A DNA stretch of 64,000 bases, taken from Euclidia mi. Its lineage: Eukaryota > Arthropoda > Insecta > Lepidoptera > Erebidae. The DNA is taken from NCBI GenBank assembly GCA_944739405.2, contig OX123193.2, forward strand, positions 13,194,519-13,258,518. Reading direction: 5' to 3'. The position numbers and the translations under genes were made by a program. The notes beneath the pieces were generated by a model, which saw nothing but the letters and a program-made list of their open reading frames with translations, was not told where the DNA came from and searched no databases. This document shows positions 1 through 9,910 of this stretch, in pieces. Every line of letters begins with the position of its first letter. The stretch's first letter is position 1.

Positions 1-220
1 GGACGATGGCAGTGCCAGAAGCCAGAGGCCCGATTCCCATTCTCCCACAGCCAGCAGGCGAGCACGCTCCGCAGCGTTGGACGATGTATTGAGAAGGTTT
101 TCTCATACCACGCTGCAAAACGGCCCATCCCATTGCCTGTGGGAGGATAAGTTTCGGGGTTTGAAGACTATTTTATTATTTGGAAATGACAGTTTTTAGT
201 TTGATGACGTTAACACTGAA

Positions 221-270
221 ACTGGTGAATTTGGCGAACACTTGACAAAGTGTTCGCCAAATTCACCAGT
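221..270. repeat. Perfect palindrome, 23-bp arms, 4-nt spacer
   Basis: Arms 221-243 and 248-270 are exact reverse complements separated by GACA. No gene or element end is recognised here. It belongs to a recurring class in this window (see also 4853, 22323, 24101, 37704, 41912). Confidence 0.9.
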
Positions 271-283
271 CATTGACAACAAG

Positions 284-352
284 GCAATGGCCGTGTGGAT
301 AACACATCCCGTTCACGTTCTGAGGGCGTGGGTTCAAATCCCAGTCATAACA
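284..352 (+). repeat. tRNA-derived SINE head or tRNA pseudogene
   Basis: An A-box-like TGGCCGTGTGG (288-298) and a perfect B-box GGTTCAAATCC (331-341) lie at tRNA-like spacing. The flanks that would form an acceptor stem do not pair, so a working tRNA is unlikely. A SINE head is the better reading. Confidence 0.55.
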
Positions 353-434
353 GTGATGTGGATTTTGGTTTTTATGAAATTTGGAAAATGTTTATAATAA
401 TTGGCAAATATTTAAATATTTCGAACAAAAATTA

Positions 435-457
435 GAAAATTCTAGAAACTTCAGGAA
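435..457 (+). promoter_or_regulatory. Distal heat-shock element, five contiguous units
   Basis: The sequence reads GAA-nn-TTC-nn-GAA-nn-TTC-nn-GAA without a mismatch (units at 435, 440, 445, 450, 455). This is the alternating pentamer array bound by HSF trimers. Five perfect units in a row are very unlikely by chance and lie about 95 bp upstream of a TATA box. Confidence 0.7.
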
Positions 458-529
458 GGAATGGAAAGGTTAAAAAGAGATAGGAGATGGAAATCAATTG
501 AATAATGACATGACAGTCGAAATTAGTGG

Positions 530-584
530 ATCTAGAACATTCCTAGGGGTATATAAGGCGGTGTAGACACACTGAGCGCCAGTT
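530..584 (+). promoter_or_regulatory. Proximal HSE, TATA box and initiator
   Basis: A second HSE (ATC-ta-GAA-ca-TTC-ct-AGG, 530-547; two perfect and two imperfect units) is followed by TATATAAG at 550-557. CCAGTT at 579-584 resembles the arthropod initiator TCAGTT; its A at 581 lies 31 bp downstream of the TATA start, the normal distance. A purine-rich leader follows, as in many insect hsp70 5' UTRs. No hsp coding sequence follows, so this may be a displaced hsp promoter or the U3/R part of an LTR. Confidence 0.6.
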
Positions 585-590
585 AAGTTG

Positions 591-1251
591 AAAAGTGGTA
601 AAGTGGAGAAGAGAAGAAGTAAAAGGAAGAAAGAAGTAGTAGTGAAATAAAGTAAAGTGAAAGTATAGTGCAGTGAAGTGCAGTGCAAAAGACGCTAGTG
701 TTGGTGCTGTCCGCGTCGAAATTGAACGACGCGTCGTGTATGTGAAGTCGAATAAAGTGTCACCAGTGCTACTCGGTGTTTCCTTCCAATCCCGTTACCC
801 TACAAATCGACCTCTGACATTTAATCACACAACCAATCAACATGTAAGCCGAGTTTTCTACTGTCTCTTCAGTATTAAGGTTCACAATTTGCTCTTTTCA
901 AGATCGTCAATTATGCTCTGATCCTCTGGCACGAAGTTTCAGTATCAAAATCAATAATCAGGAAACTCAAAGTAAAACTGACATTTCACTATCGCGGTAT
1001 CTCTCAAGATATTCTTTCAAACCAAGTAAACCATAACATTCAAGCTCTACATGTGATCATGGCTACGCATAGCCCAGTAACCTCCAGTTACTCTACTTTC
1101 TGCGAACCCCACATGGGAACGCCGACACCTCCGGCAGAACTGACTGCAATACCGCCTACTCACGGACTACTAAGTTAGTAGACGCCGATTTCTGCCGAGC
1201 TACGGCTACACGTCAGCCTCTGGTACGGTTCGATCCGATCATCATGTAAAC
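591..1251 (+). other. Leader-like sequence, no gene seen
   Basis: Purine-rich from 591 to 690, with AATAAA at 646 and 751. If the upstream promoter is an LTR, 581-775 would be R/U5. No frame here is convincing as protein. Confidence 0.3.
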
Positions 1252-1446
1252 TTAAACACTTTCCTCAATATCAGAACTACTTTGTTCTACCTCAATTTCG
1301 TCAGTTGTACTTTGACCTTCAGGCATTTTTCGAAACCTGTCGAGTGCGTACTTACAGTTACGCTTAGAATTAAGGGCTTTGCGATTATAACGATCATCGT
1401 AAAGAACTTCTGTGACCTCAAGTGGGCCTTTATACTTTAAAATATT
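1252..1446 (-). pseudogene. Gypsy-type integrase C-terminal remnant
   Basis: Reading leftwards from 1440, the frame opens with KYKGPLEVTEVLYDDRY, the GPY/F-type module that ends many gypsy-group integrases (usual form KGPY.V..VL..DRY). An acidic, serine-rich tail follows and stops at TAA, 1252-1254. Upstream in the same frame a TGA (1447-1449) interrupts it, and the catalytic core is not found. Known of the family: the module helps integrase bind DNA or chromatin. It is probably a small relic of a minus-strand LTR retrotransposon; its relation to the plus-strand promoter at 435-584 is unclear. Confidence 0.6.
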
Positions 1447-1597
1447 TCAAACCAAGTTAACCAAAACATTTAAGCTAAGGTCTTTGGACTCTACATCTTC
1501 AAACCAAACTCCTTTAATAAACTACCTTCACTTTCATTGCCAGTTTCGGCCAGATAGGCTTTAGCTTTACCAGTTACCAAGCTCTTCAAAGCCACAT

Positions 1598-1762
1598 ACA
1601 GGCCTCACACAGGCCCCGCGCCACACAAGGGCCGCGCGCCGCACACGGGCCGCACGCCACACACGGGCCGCGCGCCACACACGGGCCGCGCGCCACACAC
1701 GGGCCACGCGCCACACACGGGCCACGCGCCACACACGAGCCACGCGCCTCACACGGGCTATG
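1598..1762. repeat. GC-rich 18-bp minisatellite
   Basis: About eight degenerate copies of an 18-bp unit close to CACACACGGGCCGCGCGC. The minus-strand frames across it (hexapeptide repeats such as RVWRAA) follow from the repeat and are not taken as genes. It is a sharp GC island in AT-rich surroundings. Confidence 0.85.
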
Positions 1763-1765
1763 CTG

Positions 1766-2484
1766 GCCACCAAGCCACACTCGCCACCAGGCCGCGCCGC
1801 CTGCCAGACCGCACCGGCCATCAGGCCGCGCTAGCCACCAGGATTACCCAAAAAGGAAATACATCTACGATTTGTATTTCAAAGATTCGTCTCATTGTAC
1901 AGCCACTAAATAGAGCATCCGTTCCTTCAGACTAACTCAACGTCCGCACTTCATCAATTTTAAGCGATTTTCAAACTCATTTACAACTGCACAGAACTCA
2001 ACTCCCGCTCACACTCTGAATGAGCCACACTAAAACTGGATTTGACCACTGACAAAAACTAAAACCAAATTCGAACATGGCGAGAACCGATAAGCTACTT
2101 TTGGACAAACTGACTTCCCTTGGCTACATAGAGGCAACGACTACAGTTCTGAGACAACCAATCGACAGTCCATGAGCACTTTCAGACTCTCGCAACACGC
2201 TCCCGTCATATGACACAGAAACCAGAGGTAGATGATTTTAGCGATCAAAAATCAAATGAGAGCCACTTGAGTAGCAGGGCTTCCGTGATAGCGATCAACG
2301 ACCACACTTTTATGTACTTGGCTCTAGGAATAAAATAAAATTATCGCACAACACTCATTCTTGTCGTTCGGCTATTCCTGACCCAAGTCGGTGGGGAATA
2401 AAGCTACTCTGATCAAAATCATTACAGGTTTTGAGATCATGCTATTGCCATGGGAAACACGACACCGTAAAAGTCAAACGAGTC
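1766..2484. other. No gene recognised
   Basis: A 32-codon frame with a good ATG context opens at 2077 but has no recognisable domain. Nothing else stands out. Confidence 0.4.
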
Positions 2485-2489
2485 CACAA

Positions 2490-2560
2490 CTCAGTGTCTC
2501 GTGTCGGAATCGAACCTACAACACTCGGTAAGGTGTGATGGCGATATCACCACAATGATT
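2490..2560 (-). repeat. tRNA-like SINE fragment
   Basis: On the minus strand a B-box-like GGTTCGATTCC lies inside TGTAGGTTCGATTCCGACA. Related fragments with the plus-strand core ATCGAACCTACAA occur at 3535-3600 and 20650-20720, so this is a dispersed tRNA-derived family rather than a tRNA gene. Confidence 0.45.
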
Positions 2561-3534
2561 ATGACATTTCCAAGGTTAAACGCGAAATGTTTTACTACTA
2601 CTGCCACTAAACAAAATTGGCAGTACCAATAAAAAAAATCAGACAAAATACGCTTACCACGGTTGCAGTTGCAAGCTCAGTTGATTCACCAACATAGCAG
2701 CGTTCGCAGTCGCCTTTGCTCGCGCCTTGTGGTCGCGCTGGTCCATGATGCCACTTCTGATGTCGGCGGATTGCTAGATTCTTGGCCGGTATCATCACTT
2801 CACATCAAAGTTTGTTTATAAGTTCACAGTTCACACCAAATCAAATTAAACAAAACTGACTATTACTGAACACGAAACGAGTGACAGTTTCTAGGTACTT
2901 GTTGTTCGCCCAGAGTCTCCAAGAGAAGTGATCGTTGTTGTGTCGCTCCGTTGAACGTGAACCGTCACCCCCCTCTTCGACTGTAGCGAACGTCGCTAGA
3001 CTCTGTCGGAGCGCGCCATCTCTGCACTTCCGTTTCGTAGTCAATTGACGTCCGTACTGATGACCATTCCGATATATAAATATAAAATGAATTATTTTCG
3101 TATTTATGAATAAAATCTTTTTCAGTATTTATGCATTTATTCATTACAAAGACAGACAGACCTCTCAAGAGAATCATTCGTTTGTACAATTATGCATAGT
3201 CACGGCTGGTCTGATCGGGGCCCAATGAAATCGACTTAATTAATTTATTCTGCTAATGAGCTTACGGGTGAACTATTCCCCATCGGCGGTTGAGTTAAGT
3301 GAACTTCGAACAAACAAATGGATCGTCTATAAATCTTTAACTCTAGTGTTCGAATAATTAAATGCTTGTGCATTAATTTATTTTTGTTTAATTTTGTGCT
3401 TATTTAAAAAATGTCTACATGGATTCATAGGTCTCGTTTTCTTTCTTCTTTTTAGGCCGTTCTATCATAAATTCATGTTTTGGAGTACTTATTAGAACAA
3501 CGAAGACGAAGAGGAGATAGACTCGTAGCAACTT
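2561..3534. other. No gene recognised
   Basis: Mostly AT-rich. The short open frames have no domain signature. Confidence 0.4.
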
Positions 3535-3600
3535 AAGGAAATCGAACCTACAAAATGCAACCCACTGCAAGGGTGAGGTGACTGCTTAAACCACTATTGT
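3535..3600 (-). repeat. tRNA-like SINE fragment
   Basis: The minus strand has an A-box-like TAGTGGTTTAAGC followed by a B-box-like GGTTCGATTT. It shares the AATCGAACCTACAA core with 2490-2560 and 20650-20720. Confidence 0.45.
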
Positions 3601-3893
3601 ATACACATAACTGTACGTATGACATAACTATCACTATTTCTTGAAAATTACCTACAATCACACAAAAAAATTGATTAATTTCGGACCGAGCGAAGCTTTA
3701 TAGTAAACGGATTGCTAACCTTAAGTTTCAAAAGTTCAGGTAGTATTTTTATTTAATAACAGAAATATTTAAGTGCAATTGAATTAAAACTAACTATAAC
3801 TAAGTGGCTATTTATACATAAATTAAAACATTAATTTCGATACTTAAATAACTAACAAATAAAAGCAATACATAAAAAAAGGAAAAGCAAAAT

Positions 3894-4363
3894 TTAAAGG
3901 GCTTCATGGAAATCCTCCACATCGCCATCAATTGGAAGCGTGCCAAGAATGCTGGCAGCATTGCCACGTTGGATGGCAATGCTGATCTCTTGTGCCAAAT
4001 ACTGGCCAGCCTTCTGGTCACGCAAGGCGTCAACCAATCTCTTTAAAAGATCTCTAAAAATAGATCTCGCACTTGGTCCCCATGGTCCCAACGTTTAGTC
4101 TCCAAACGGCTCAAATACATAATCCCCCACTAGATTTATGTATTTGCGCCGTTTGAGAGTCTCCGCTGCAGCAGCAGCAGCGCTCGTGCAATCCGCTGTG
4201 CTAGGAAGATGAGATGGCGCAAGGGTGTCGACACATGTTGCGTCCCACACCAAAGGCCTACCCAGCTTCCATGGCAGTAAAGACATACCTTCTGGTCTCT
4301 TGCCATCGTCGCGTGCCAAGCCCTGAGGTTCAAGTTGGCCAGCGGTGACAAATGTCGATGAGT
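3894..4363 (-). pseudogene. RT-associated C-terminal domain, KRPEG..WDAT family
   Basis: One minus-strand frame runs from about 4363 to 3894, broken only by TAA at 4095-4097. Blocks in order: LEPQGLARDDGKRPEG, then PLVWDATCVDTLAPSHLPS, an alanine run, TLKRRKYINLV, then after the stop TLGPWGPSARS and finally IAIQRGNAASILGTLP. I recognise this from proteins annotated as mobile-element reverse transcriptases in many invertebrates, where it sits at the C-terminus. The R-P-D/E-G and W-D-x-T blocks recall a PD-(D/E)XK nuclease core, which is inference. The stop lies where a GAA/GAG codon is usual. The upstream RT is missing, so this is a truncated, dead copy. Confidence 0.6.
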
Positions 4364-4780
4364 ATATTATACGATTTTCTTTATGATGTGAGTGGGTTTG
4401 AAAAGTTGTACTTAGCTGAGTTGACGTGGAATAGTGTTGACATTATAATGTTATTTCTGAAAATAATACTTCTAAAAAAATCGGAATAAACACTTATTTT
4501 ATACATTTATGATTATCAGTGTTGGTTTGCGGTTATCTTATGCGATGACACTTTGTTCAACCGCTAAAAATTTAGTGCAAGTTTGACAATATATTATTAT
4601 CATTCTAATTTTTAAAAGTTATATTAGAATTATTTCTTCTTATTATCAAAGCACAGTGCAACACAGAGCACTTCAACGCGGAAAACAACAGCAAAAGCCA
4701 GCGCACAGCGCGTTAAAGACAAATACAGATTCAACTGTGAACACGTACACATGCTACATGCACACCTCATTTTTTTATAG
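4364..4780. other. No gene recognised
   Basis: AT-rich sequence with short frames only. Confidence 0.4.
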
Positions 4781-4970
4781 ACTCACGCCTTTATCCCCGA
4801 AGGGGAAGGCAAAGGCGCAGGCATATTGCTTGACTCCGTGCTGACCTTGACCAAGAATTCCATGAAACTCAGTTATTACTGAGTTTCATGGAATTCTTTA
4901 CCCGACCCGGAATCAAATCCCGATCAGCAGACTCATACTCTATCCACTGGACCACAGAGGAATCGTTATG
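4781..4970 (-). mobile_element. tRNA-derived SINE, rearranged copy
   Basis: On the minus strand the head reads TGGTCCAGTGGATAGAG (A-box region) followed by GGGATTTGATTCCGGG (B-box region). The far end carries the family's ATCCCCGAAGGGG signature (plus strand, 4793-4805). Same family as 5555-5810. The middle has been replaced by a perfect palindrome (4853-4898). Confidence 0.75.
4853..4898. repeat. Perfect palindrome, 21-bp arms, 4-nt spacer
   Basis: Arms 4853-4873 and 4878-4898 with spacer TATT. The right arm continues as normal SINE sequence; the left arm is its inverted copy, which suggests a template-switch event inside the SINE. Confidence 0.9.
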
Positions 4971-5297
4971 ATTCATTATAACGCGTTACTGCCATAACCC
5001 TAGGCTCAATTATTGAGCTGTGGCTACTCAAATTGCTACTATACGCCTCTGCTAAGAGCCTTCTGCCCCGTATTCGATAACGTTTATACGTTATAGTTAC
5101 CTATAGACACTATCCTATCCAACTGTTTCATATAACTTAATCTGACGGCACACGGAATTAGTTACCGGTATGCCAATAACAATCTGTTTCTGTTATGTCA
5201 TCCAATTAGCGCACGGAAGGTAATTGTTATGCGATACCATCTTCAATTATTGCTAGTGCTGTTGACGATTATACCCGATACGATAACACCGAGCATG
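4971..5297. other. No gene recognised
   Basis: No domain, tRNA or element end recognised. Confidence 0.4.
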
Positions 5298-5554
5298 TTA
5301 ACCCTTAACTTGGCAGGAAATAAAAAACATAAAAATATGTGCTTTATCGATATATTTGGCCTTTATTATGATTAAAGGACACGAAAAAAATTATTAAAAA
5401 AATCTAGATATCCTAGATTTCTAGAAAACCTATGTACATCACAATGCACACTGCCAAGTATGTCGAAATGTTGACATTGTATTATTTGTACATTGTGATG
5501 CACATTGCTAGGTTGATAATGAAATACATTTCTAATATTAATTATTTATTTTCA

Positions 5555-5810
5555 GTCTCACGCCTGTATCCCCGAAGGGGTAGGCATAGGTGAAACATTA
5601 GCAGCATTACACTCACATTTCGCCATAAATTTTTAGGTCCCACGTAATAGGGGGCGAGCCTATTGCCGTTACCGGGTACATCACCAGACTCCCTGCTGCT
5701 ACTGAGGATTCGGAAAAACCCAGTAACGCTTTTGCCCGACCCGGGAATCGAACACGGGACCTCCGATCAGCAGTCGCATACGCAATCCACTGGACTACGG
5801 AGGCAGTCCG
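5555..5810 (-). mobile_element. tRNA-derived SINE, near full length
   Basis: The minus-strand head reads GTAGTCCAGTGGATTGCG (A-box region) and GTTCGATTCCCGGG (B-box region). The body carries the GTAACGGCAATAGG block and the tail the CCCCGAAGGGG hairpin. The family is widespread in Lepidoptera. Further copies lie at 4781-4970, 42650-42760 and 59755-59960. It is nested in the piggyBac-like element, so it inserted later. Confidence 0.85.
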
Positions 5811-5999
5811 ATATCGGCAGTGACAAAATACTGCTTTAGACCAGTGATAATCTAGAACAAATTTCTAAACTTTAACTTTTTTGGTCACTGCGTAATATAT
5901 ATGTCAATGGTCACTGCATGCTTTGTTTGGTAAGTGGCTGCTGCTGTCGGCTGGTACCAGGCTGAGGAGATGGTTGTTCAATTCAAAGGTAGGGGTTGG

Positions 6000-6314
6000 T
6001 TAAGACTGTATAGAGTTCAACGTAGGTACAATGTTGTAGTTGGTCGTATTCGGTGATGGAAAAACTTCATTGAATGTTGGAGTTAGTGGTAGGTACACAT
6101 AAAGGGACTTCATTCTGTTCTTTGTTGGAGTTAGCCAACTATCTAGTAAATCGAGAGCTTCAAGCGAAGATGCTAGCGATGGTGGATCAGAGGTATCTAG
6201 AGAAGGTGGTATATAGACACTTGTTTCTTCATCGGACGTAGCACTATCCTCAGAGCATGCATTTTTTGTAGGAATCAAAGCCAAAATCTTATGCGAGCGA
6301 GTTAGATTTAAATT
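6000..6314 (-). pseudogene. Partial exon, possibly piggyBac-like transposase N-terminus
   Basis: A minus-strand frame begins right after a strong acceptor: a long pyrimidine tract followed by GCCTGCAG, with the exon from 6314. It encodes about 104 residues, rich in Ser, Asp, Glu and Pro in the first half (ACSEDSATSDEETSVYIPP), then ends at TAA (6000-6002). No catalytic DDD transposase core is present. An acidic N-terminal region is usual for piggyBac transposases, and the exon lies inside TTAA/CCCT ends, so a truncated transposase is the most economical reading. The sequence alone does not prove it. Confidence 0.4.
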
Positions 6315-6843
6315 CTGCAGGCAAACAGAGAAAAAAAAGCTGAAACATACACTTTATGACCAAAACATTACAAAAATAACATAACAGAAATTCTTCGTAA
6401 ACCTGGCAATGTACAGTGTGGTTACCATAGTTTACGGTGAGTACTTTAGCGTGTCATTGGCAACGTGCAGTGCAATGTACATATATTTATAACAGTCAAA
6501 GGCATGAGTTAGTATGTAGGTAGCTATATAAAAATGCACTTATTGAATAATGAATATTCTTTACGTAAAAACAAAGATAAAATATTAACACGTTTAGAGT
6601 AAAAAACTTTAATAAAAAATAAAAAACTTACTCGTGTCACACGTACAGCTTGTTGCTATGCAACCATTTTAATTTTGACATGTATTTTATAGTGTTATCA
6701 CAGTGAAATAATTTTCTACCATTTCTAGAATATTTGAAAATATATTTATTAAAAACGGACCGAATTTGGTTTCCATAAGTAAGGAGATTTTTTTTTCTTA
6801 AATGTATGTACAGTGGGATGTACGCCGTCAAGTTAAGGGTTAA

Positions 6844-7607
6844 TTCACTGGGGTATAAAAGGGTTGTATGCTAATTGATTGAATTATGAATTTTGTAATG
6901 TTATTTCTACATTAAGTCGGCCTAATTCGTTAACCTGCTAAGTCGATTTTTTGGCAAAATTTACTTTTTATGATAATAAAAAAATGCATTCAAATATCTA
7001 CCATATTAAAGAAGTAACAGCGATATTAGCTTATAAAGGTGACAAATGCTATGCCAGAAAAACTGCTCTCGAACCACCAGCCAATCTCCACAGCGCATAC
7101 CTGCTAAATCCTATTGGGGCCTCAGTTTTGCACTGACAACCTTCTCAAATCCACGTGCCGTTGGCGACGCTTCAAATTTTGTCAAATATTTGAGGATGTT
7201 AACCACTAATTATAAACTAACTAAGTTTGTATTGTTTTATCAGTAAGTTTGTTTTGGAATTTATTTGAAAAGAAAAATTTGGCCCTATTTAAGCCGACAA
7301 AAAACAATTTAAAAAATGCGTCTGTTATAAAGTAGGAACAGTTACAAAAGAACAATACAAAGATCATTTTGAGAGAAGTAAACAAGCAAGAGAAGAAAAA
7401 ATTCGGATAAGAGTGGAGACAGTTAGTTACGTTTTCACACTGGCCTTACAGGCGGTACTAATTTACTTATTTATTGGACGACCAACAGCTTTTACAATGT
7501 ATAATAGTCATCTACATGATATGTGACATACAGCCAATTACAGGTTCTCACTATTACCAACAAAATATATTTATAATATTAATTATAAACCAACTTACCA
7601 ACAGCGC
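6844..7607. other. No gene recognised
   Basis: AT-rich; short open frames without domain signatures. Confidence 0.4.
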
Positions 7608-7877
7608 TGTAAGAAATTTCACATTCTTCCTCTATATCTAAGAAGGAACATTGCGGATTTGACATTCTTATTTAATATAATGAACGGTACAATAGATACT
7701 CCTGGGCTGGTGAACAAAATAGGTCTGCGTATACCGTCTGCATTCCTGCGCAAATTTCATTTGCTATACATACCCGAGGTAAAGACCACCTATAGGCAGA
7801 ACTCATACCTGGTAAGGGCCGCCCACTTATACAACGATGCGAGTCGGGAGGCTCACATCTCATCGTGCGGGAAGTAA
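7608..7877 (+). pseudogene. LINE reverse transcriptase C-terminal remnant
   Basis: A continuous plus-strand frame reads FHILPLYLRRNIADLTFLFN, then INMNG-like NIMNGTID, a basic YRQNSYLVRAAHLYND block, and stops at TAA (7875-7877). The pattern of L-P-L-x-L-R-R, FLF(N/K)x(L/M)NG and a closing LYN(D/E) is that of the region after the RT palm in insect LINEs of the Jockey/CR1 group. The palm motifs are missing, so it is a 5'-truncated or eroded insertion. No poly-A tail is visible downstream. Confidence 0.6.
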
Positions 7878-8805
7878 AATGTTGGATGTTGCTGACCGTA
7901 CAAAACAGGAATTCGGGTTGTCATAGAGTGTTTAAGCGCTCTAGACTGCGCATATCGTTTGTATTAAATTTAGTGGCATTTTCTTGGGTTTACGCGAAAG
8001 TTACACAGTGAAATTAAACTACACTTTACGGATTAAATGTAATATGTTTAAAACCAATATATAGTTTGATTTCAATATCCAGTGGTGCCTACGTCGAACG
8101 ACAATCGCGGTAATACGAAGGCAGAAAATGTTTGTATATGTTATTATTTGTTTATTCTGTGTGCTGTCGCATGCAAATAAATATCACACTTCCTCCTTAA
8201 TGTAAATTTCTTATAGTATCCTGCCTTGAAAAAAGCGACAGCACTGCTCGCTGCAATAATATACAATAGGGTTCTTAAGTCATATAGTGAGTAGTCGGAC
8301 TCATCTACAGCAGATCTTGGCGAGATCAGGCACTCACACCAGACCCTGGTAGATGCGCATGCTCATGCCACTGAGAGAGACCAGGAACACCGTGATGATT
8401 TAAGTGATTGGTTTCAAATTACTCTAGTAGCCAGTTTCACATCCCCATTGGCGAATGGAATATGCCAGACCGCAACGGGTATAATACATAGATTTATTAT
8501 ATACTAACGTTAGATTGGCAATGGAGTCAGTAAAGTGAGACCAAAACAAGAAAACACTAGTGTGCGTGTAATGAACTTGTATGCAAGACAAATAGTGTTG
8601 GTCATGGCTTGCCTAAACTATTATTATCGATAATATGGGCGCGGTGTCATATTGCCCGATTTAAAGCATGATTGAAGTAGTGTCAATAAGATAATAATAA
8701 AACTACAGATAAAAACTGTATTTTTATTTTCCACCAAATAAAACTTATTTATTATAAAAATGTCGCACACTTTCTTTGGAAGTATTCTGCAGATTTGCTT
8801 CATAT
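7878..8805. other. No gene recognised
   Basis: Contains GTTTAAGCGCTCTAGACTGC (7931-7950) and a short GC-richer patch near 8300-8400. Nothing assignable. Confidence 0.4.
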
Positions 8806-9476
8806 TTTATTTCTTATTGTTAAATAAATTTCAATTATTGCTTTTATTAGCAAGTATTTGTGATTAAATAATGCTGGTGAGTCATGCATAATAATATTAT
8901 GATTGTTAAGAACTTTGAAATGGTTTTTGCAAGACAAAAGGCAATTATTTACCAAAGTTTTAAACATTAATTCGGTAATATTTTTTCCTTTCATACATTT
9001 ACGGAACACTCGTTAAGATTGGACACCTATTTCATAAACATCTTGGGAAGGATAAATAAGGCCACCTACATCCTTTGTATATATTAGTGAATCTATTTTC
9101 ATATCACCGTAAAGTACACTAAGACAGGGTTCACATTTAATTTACTTTACAATTTGTTTACCACATATCCACAAATATATTCAATAATGGACTTGATTAT
9201 ATTACCCATTCCTTTAGGCACCCACGGCATCGATGACATGAAGTCAGAATCTTCATCGATTAACTGAACTTTGCAAACAGCGACATCCTGTGGTGCTATT
9301 ATTGCACTAAACCCAGTTGTAGTATTAATCATGTCTATGGTACGTGATATCTGTGCGTTAAGAATACTAATTTTCTCTAAGGTTAAGTTTTCGAAATACG
9401 TCGCCGTTTTTAGGGGTTGTGAGTGATTGGAGGGGGAGGGGGAGGCGGTCTCGGAACCACCCCTCACCATTTTCAC
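8806..9476 (-). pseudogene. P-element / THAP9-type transposase C-terminal remnant
   Basis: Three minus-strand pieces line up as one decayed protein. The first (9476-9147) ends with IIEYICGYVVNKL, matching the (V/I)xYI(A/S)G(Y/F)VxxKL block of P-type transposases. After a frame change comes KCEPCLSVL and DSLIYTKDVGGLIYPS, the equally typical K-D-x-G-G-L-x-x-P-S block. A TAA interrupts near 9012 (QS*RVFRKC), and the frame continues to 8806 with ITELMFKTLVNNC. The N-terminal THAP zinc finger and catalytic core are absent and no inverted ends were found. Family known: P-element transposase acts in the nucleus as a GTP-dependent DNA transposase; this copy cannot be active. Confidence 0.65.
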
Positions 9477-9562
9477 TTGCCGGAAATACTTGGTTTCCTC
9501 TGGAAAACAATTTTATCTCCAAACATCGGTGTGTATCGCACTGCCAACTTCCACATTCTTCA

Positions 9563-9910
9563 CACTAGTTTAATAAACTAAGGTTGATGAAGCCCTGCTT
9601 CGCTGGGCTCCTATTTTCGGATTAAGGGTCAAAAGAGAACCTAACATAACCTATTTAGTTACTTATTACAGTCGCGCCTAACCCTAGGTACTCGAAAACA
9701 ATGACGCACAAATTTGACATTAGCTGTCAATATAATTCATACAAGATGGCGGTTGCGTTTAGTTACACGTTTTTCACATAAAACCTAAATATCGCTTTTA
9801 TTGATTCCACTAGTTTAATAAACTGAGGTTGACGAAGCCCTGCTTCGCAGGGCTCCTATTTTAAGGTTAACGGTCAACAGTGAACCTAACACAACCTATT
9901 TAGTTACTTT
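9563..9910. repeat. Direct repeat pair of 103 bp with internal hairpin
   Basis: Copies at 9563-9665 and 9808-9910 have the same length and roughly 90% identity by eye. Each holds a stem of the form GCCCTGC-TTC-GCAGGGC (perfect in the second copy). The 142 bp between them hold no gene. It could be a short tandem MITE or a repeat-flanked remnant. Confidence 0.75.

Larger units (their letters stand above)
5298..6843 (-). mobile_element. piggyBac-like element with TTAA target duplications
   Basis: TTAA at 5298-5301 and 6840-6843 flank inverted ends that start CCCTTAACTTG on both sides. TTAA duplication plus CCY-type termini is the hallmark of the piggyBac superfamily. The interior is about 1.54 kb, shorter than an autonomous copy (usually 2.3 kb or more). 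It holds a partial exon (6000-6314, minus) and a later SINE insertion (5555-5810). Subterminal GTACATTGTGATGCACA-like repeats near 5440-5510 echo related motifs near 6405-6480. Confidence 0.7.

Noticed and set aside
284..352. A functional tRNA gene
   Set aside because: The boxes fit but the acceptor stem does not pair and the anticodon arm is poor.
1567..1821. Minus-strand frames with Arg/Trp/Ala hexapeptide repeats
   Set aside because: They follow from the 18-bp minisatellite and appear in more than one frame.
2077..2175. 32-codon frame with good ATG context (MARTDKLLLDK)
   Set aside because: Too short and without a recognisable domain; could be a gag start but nothing supports it.
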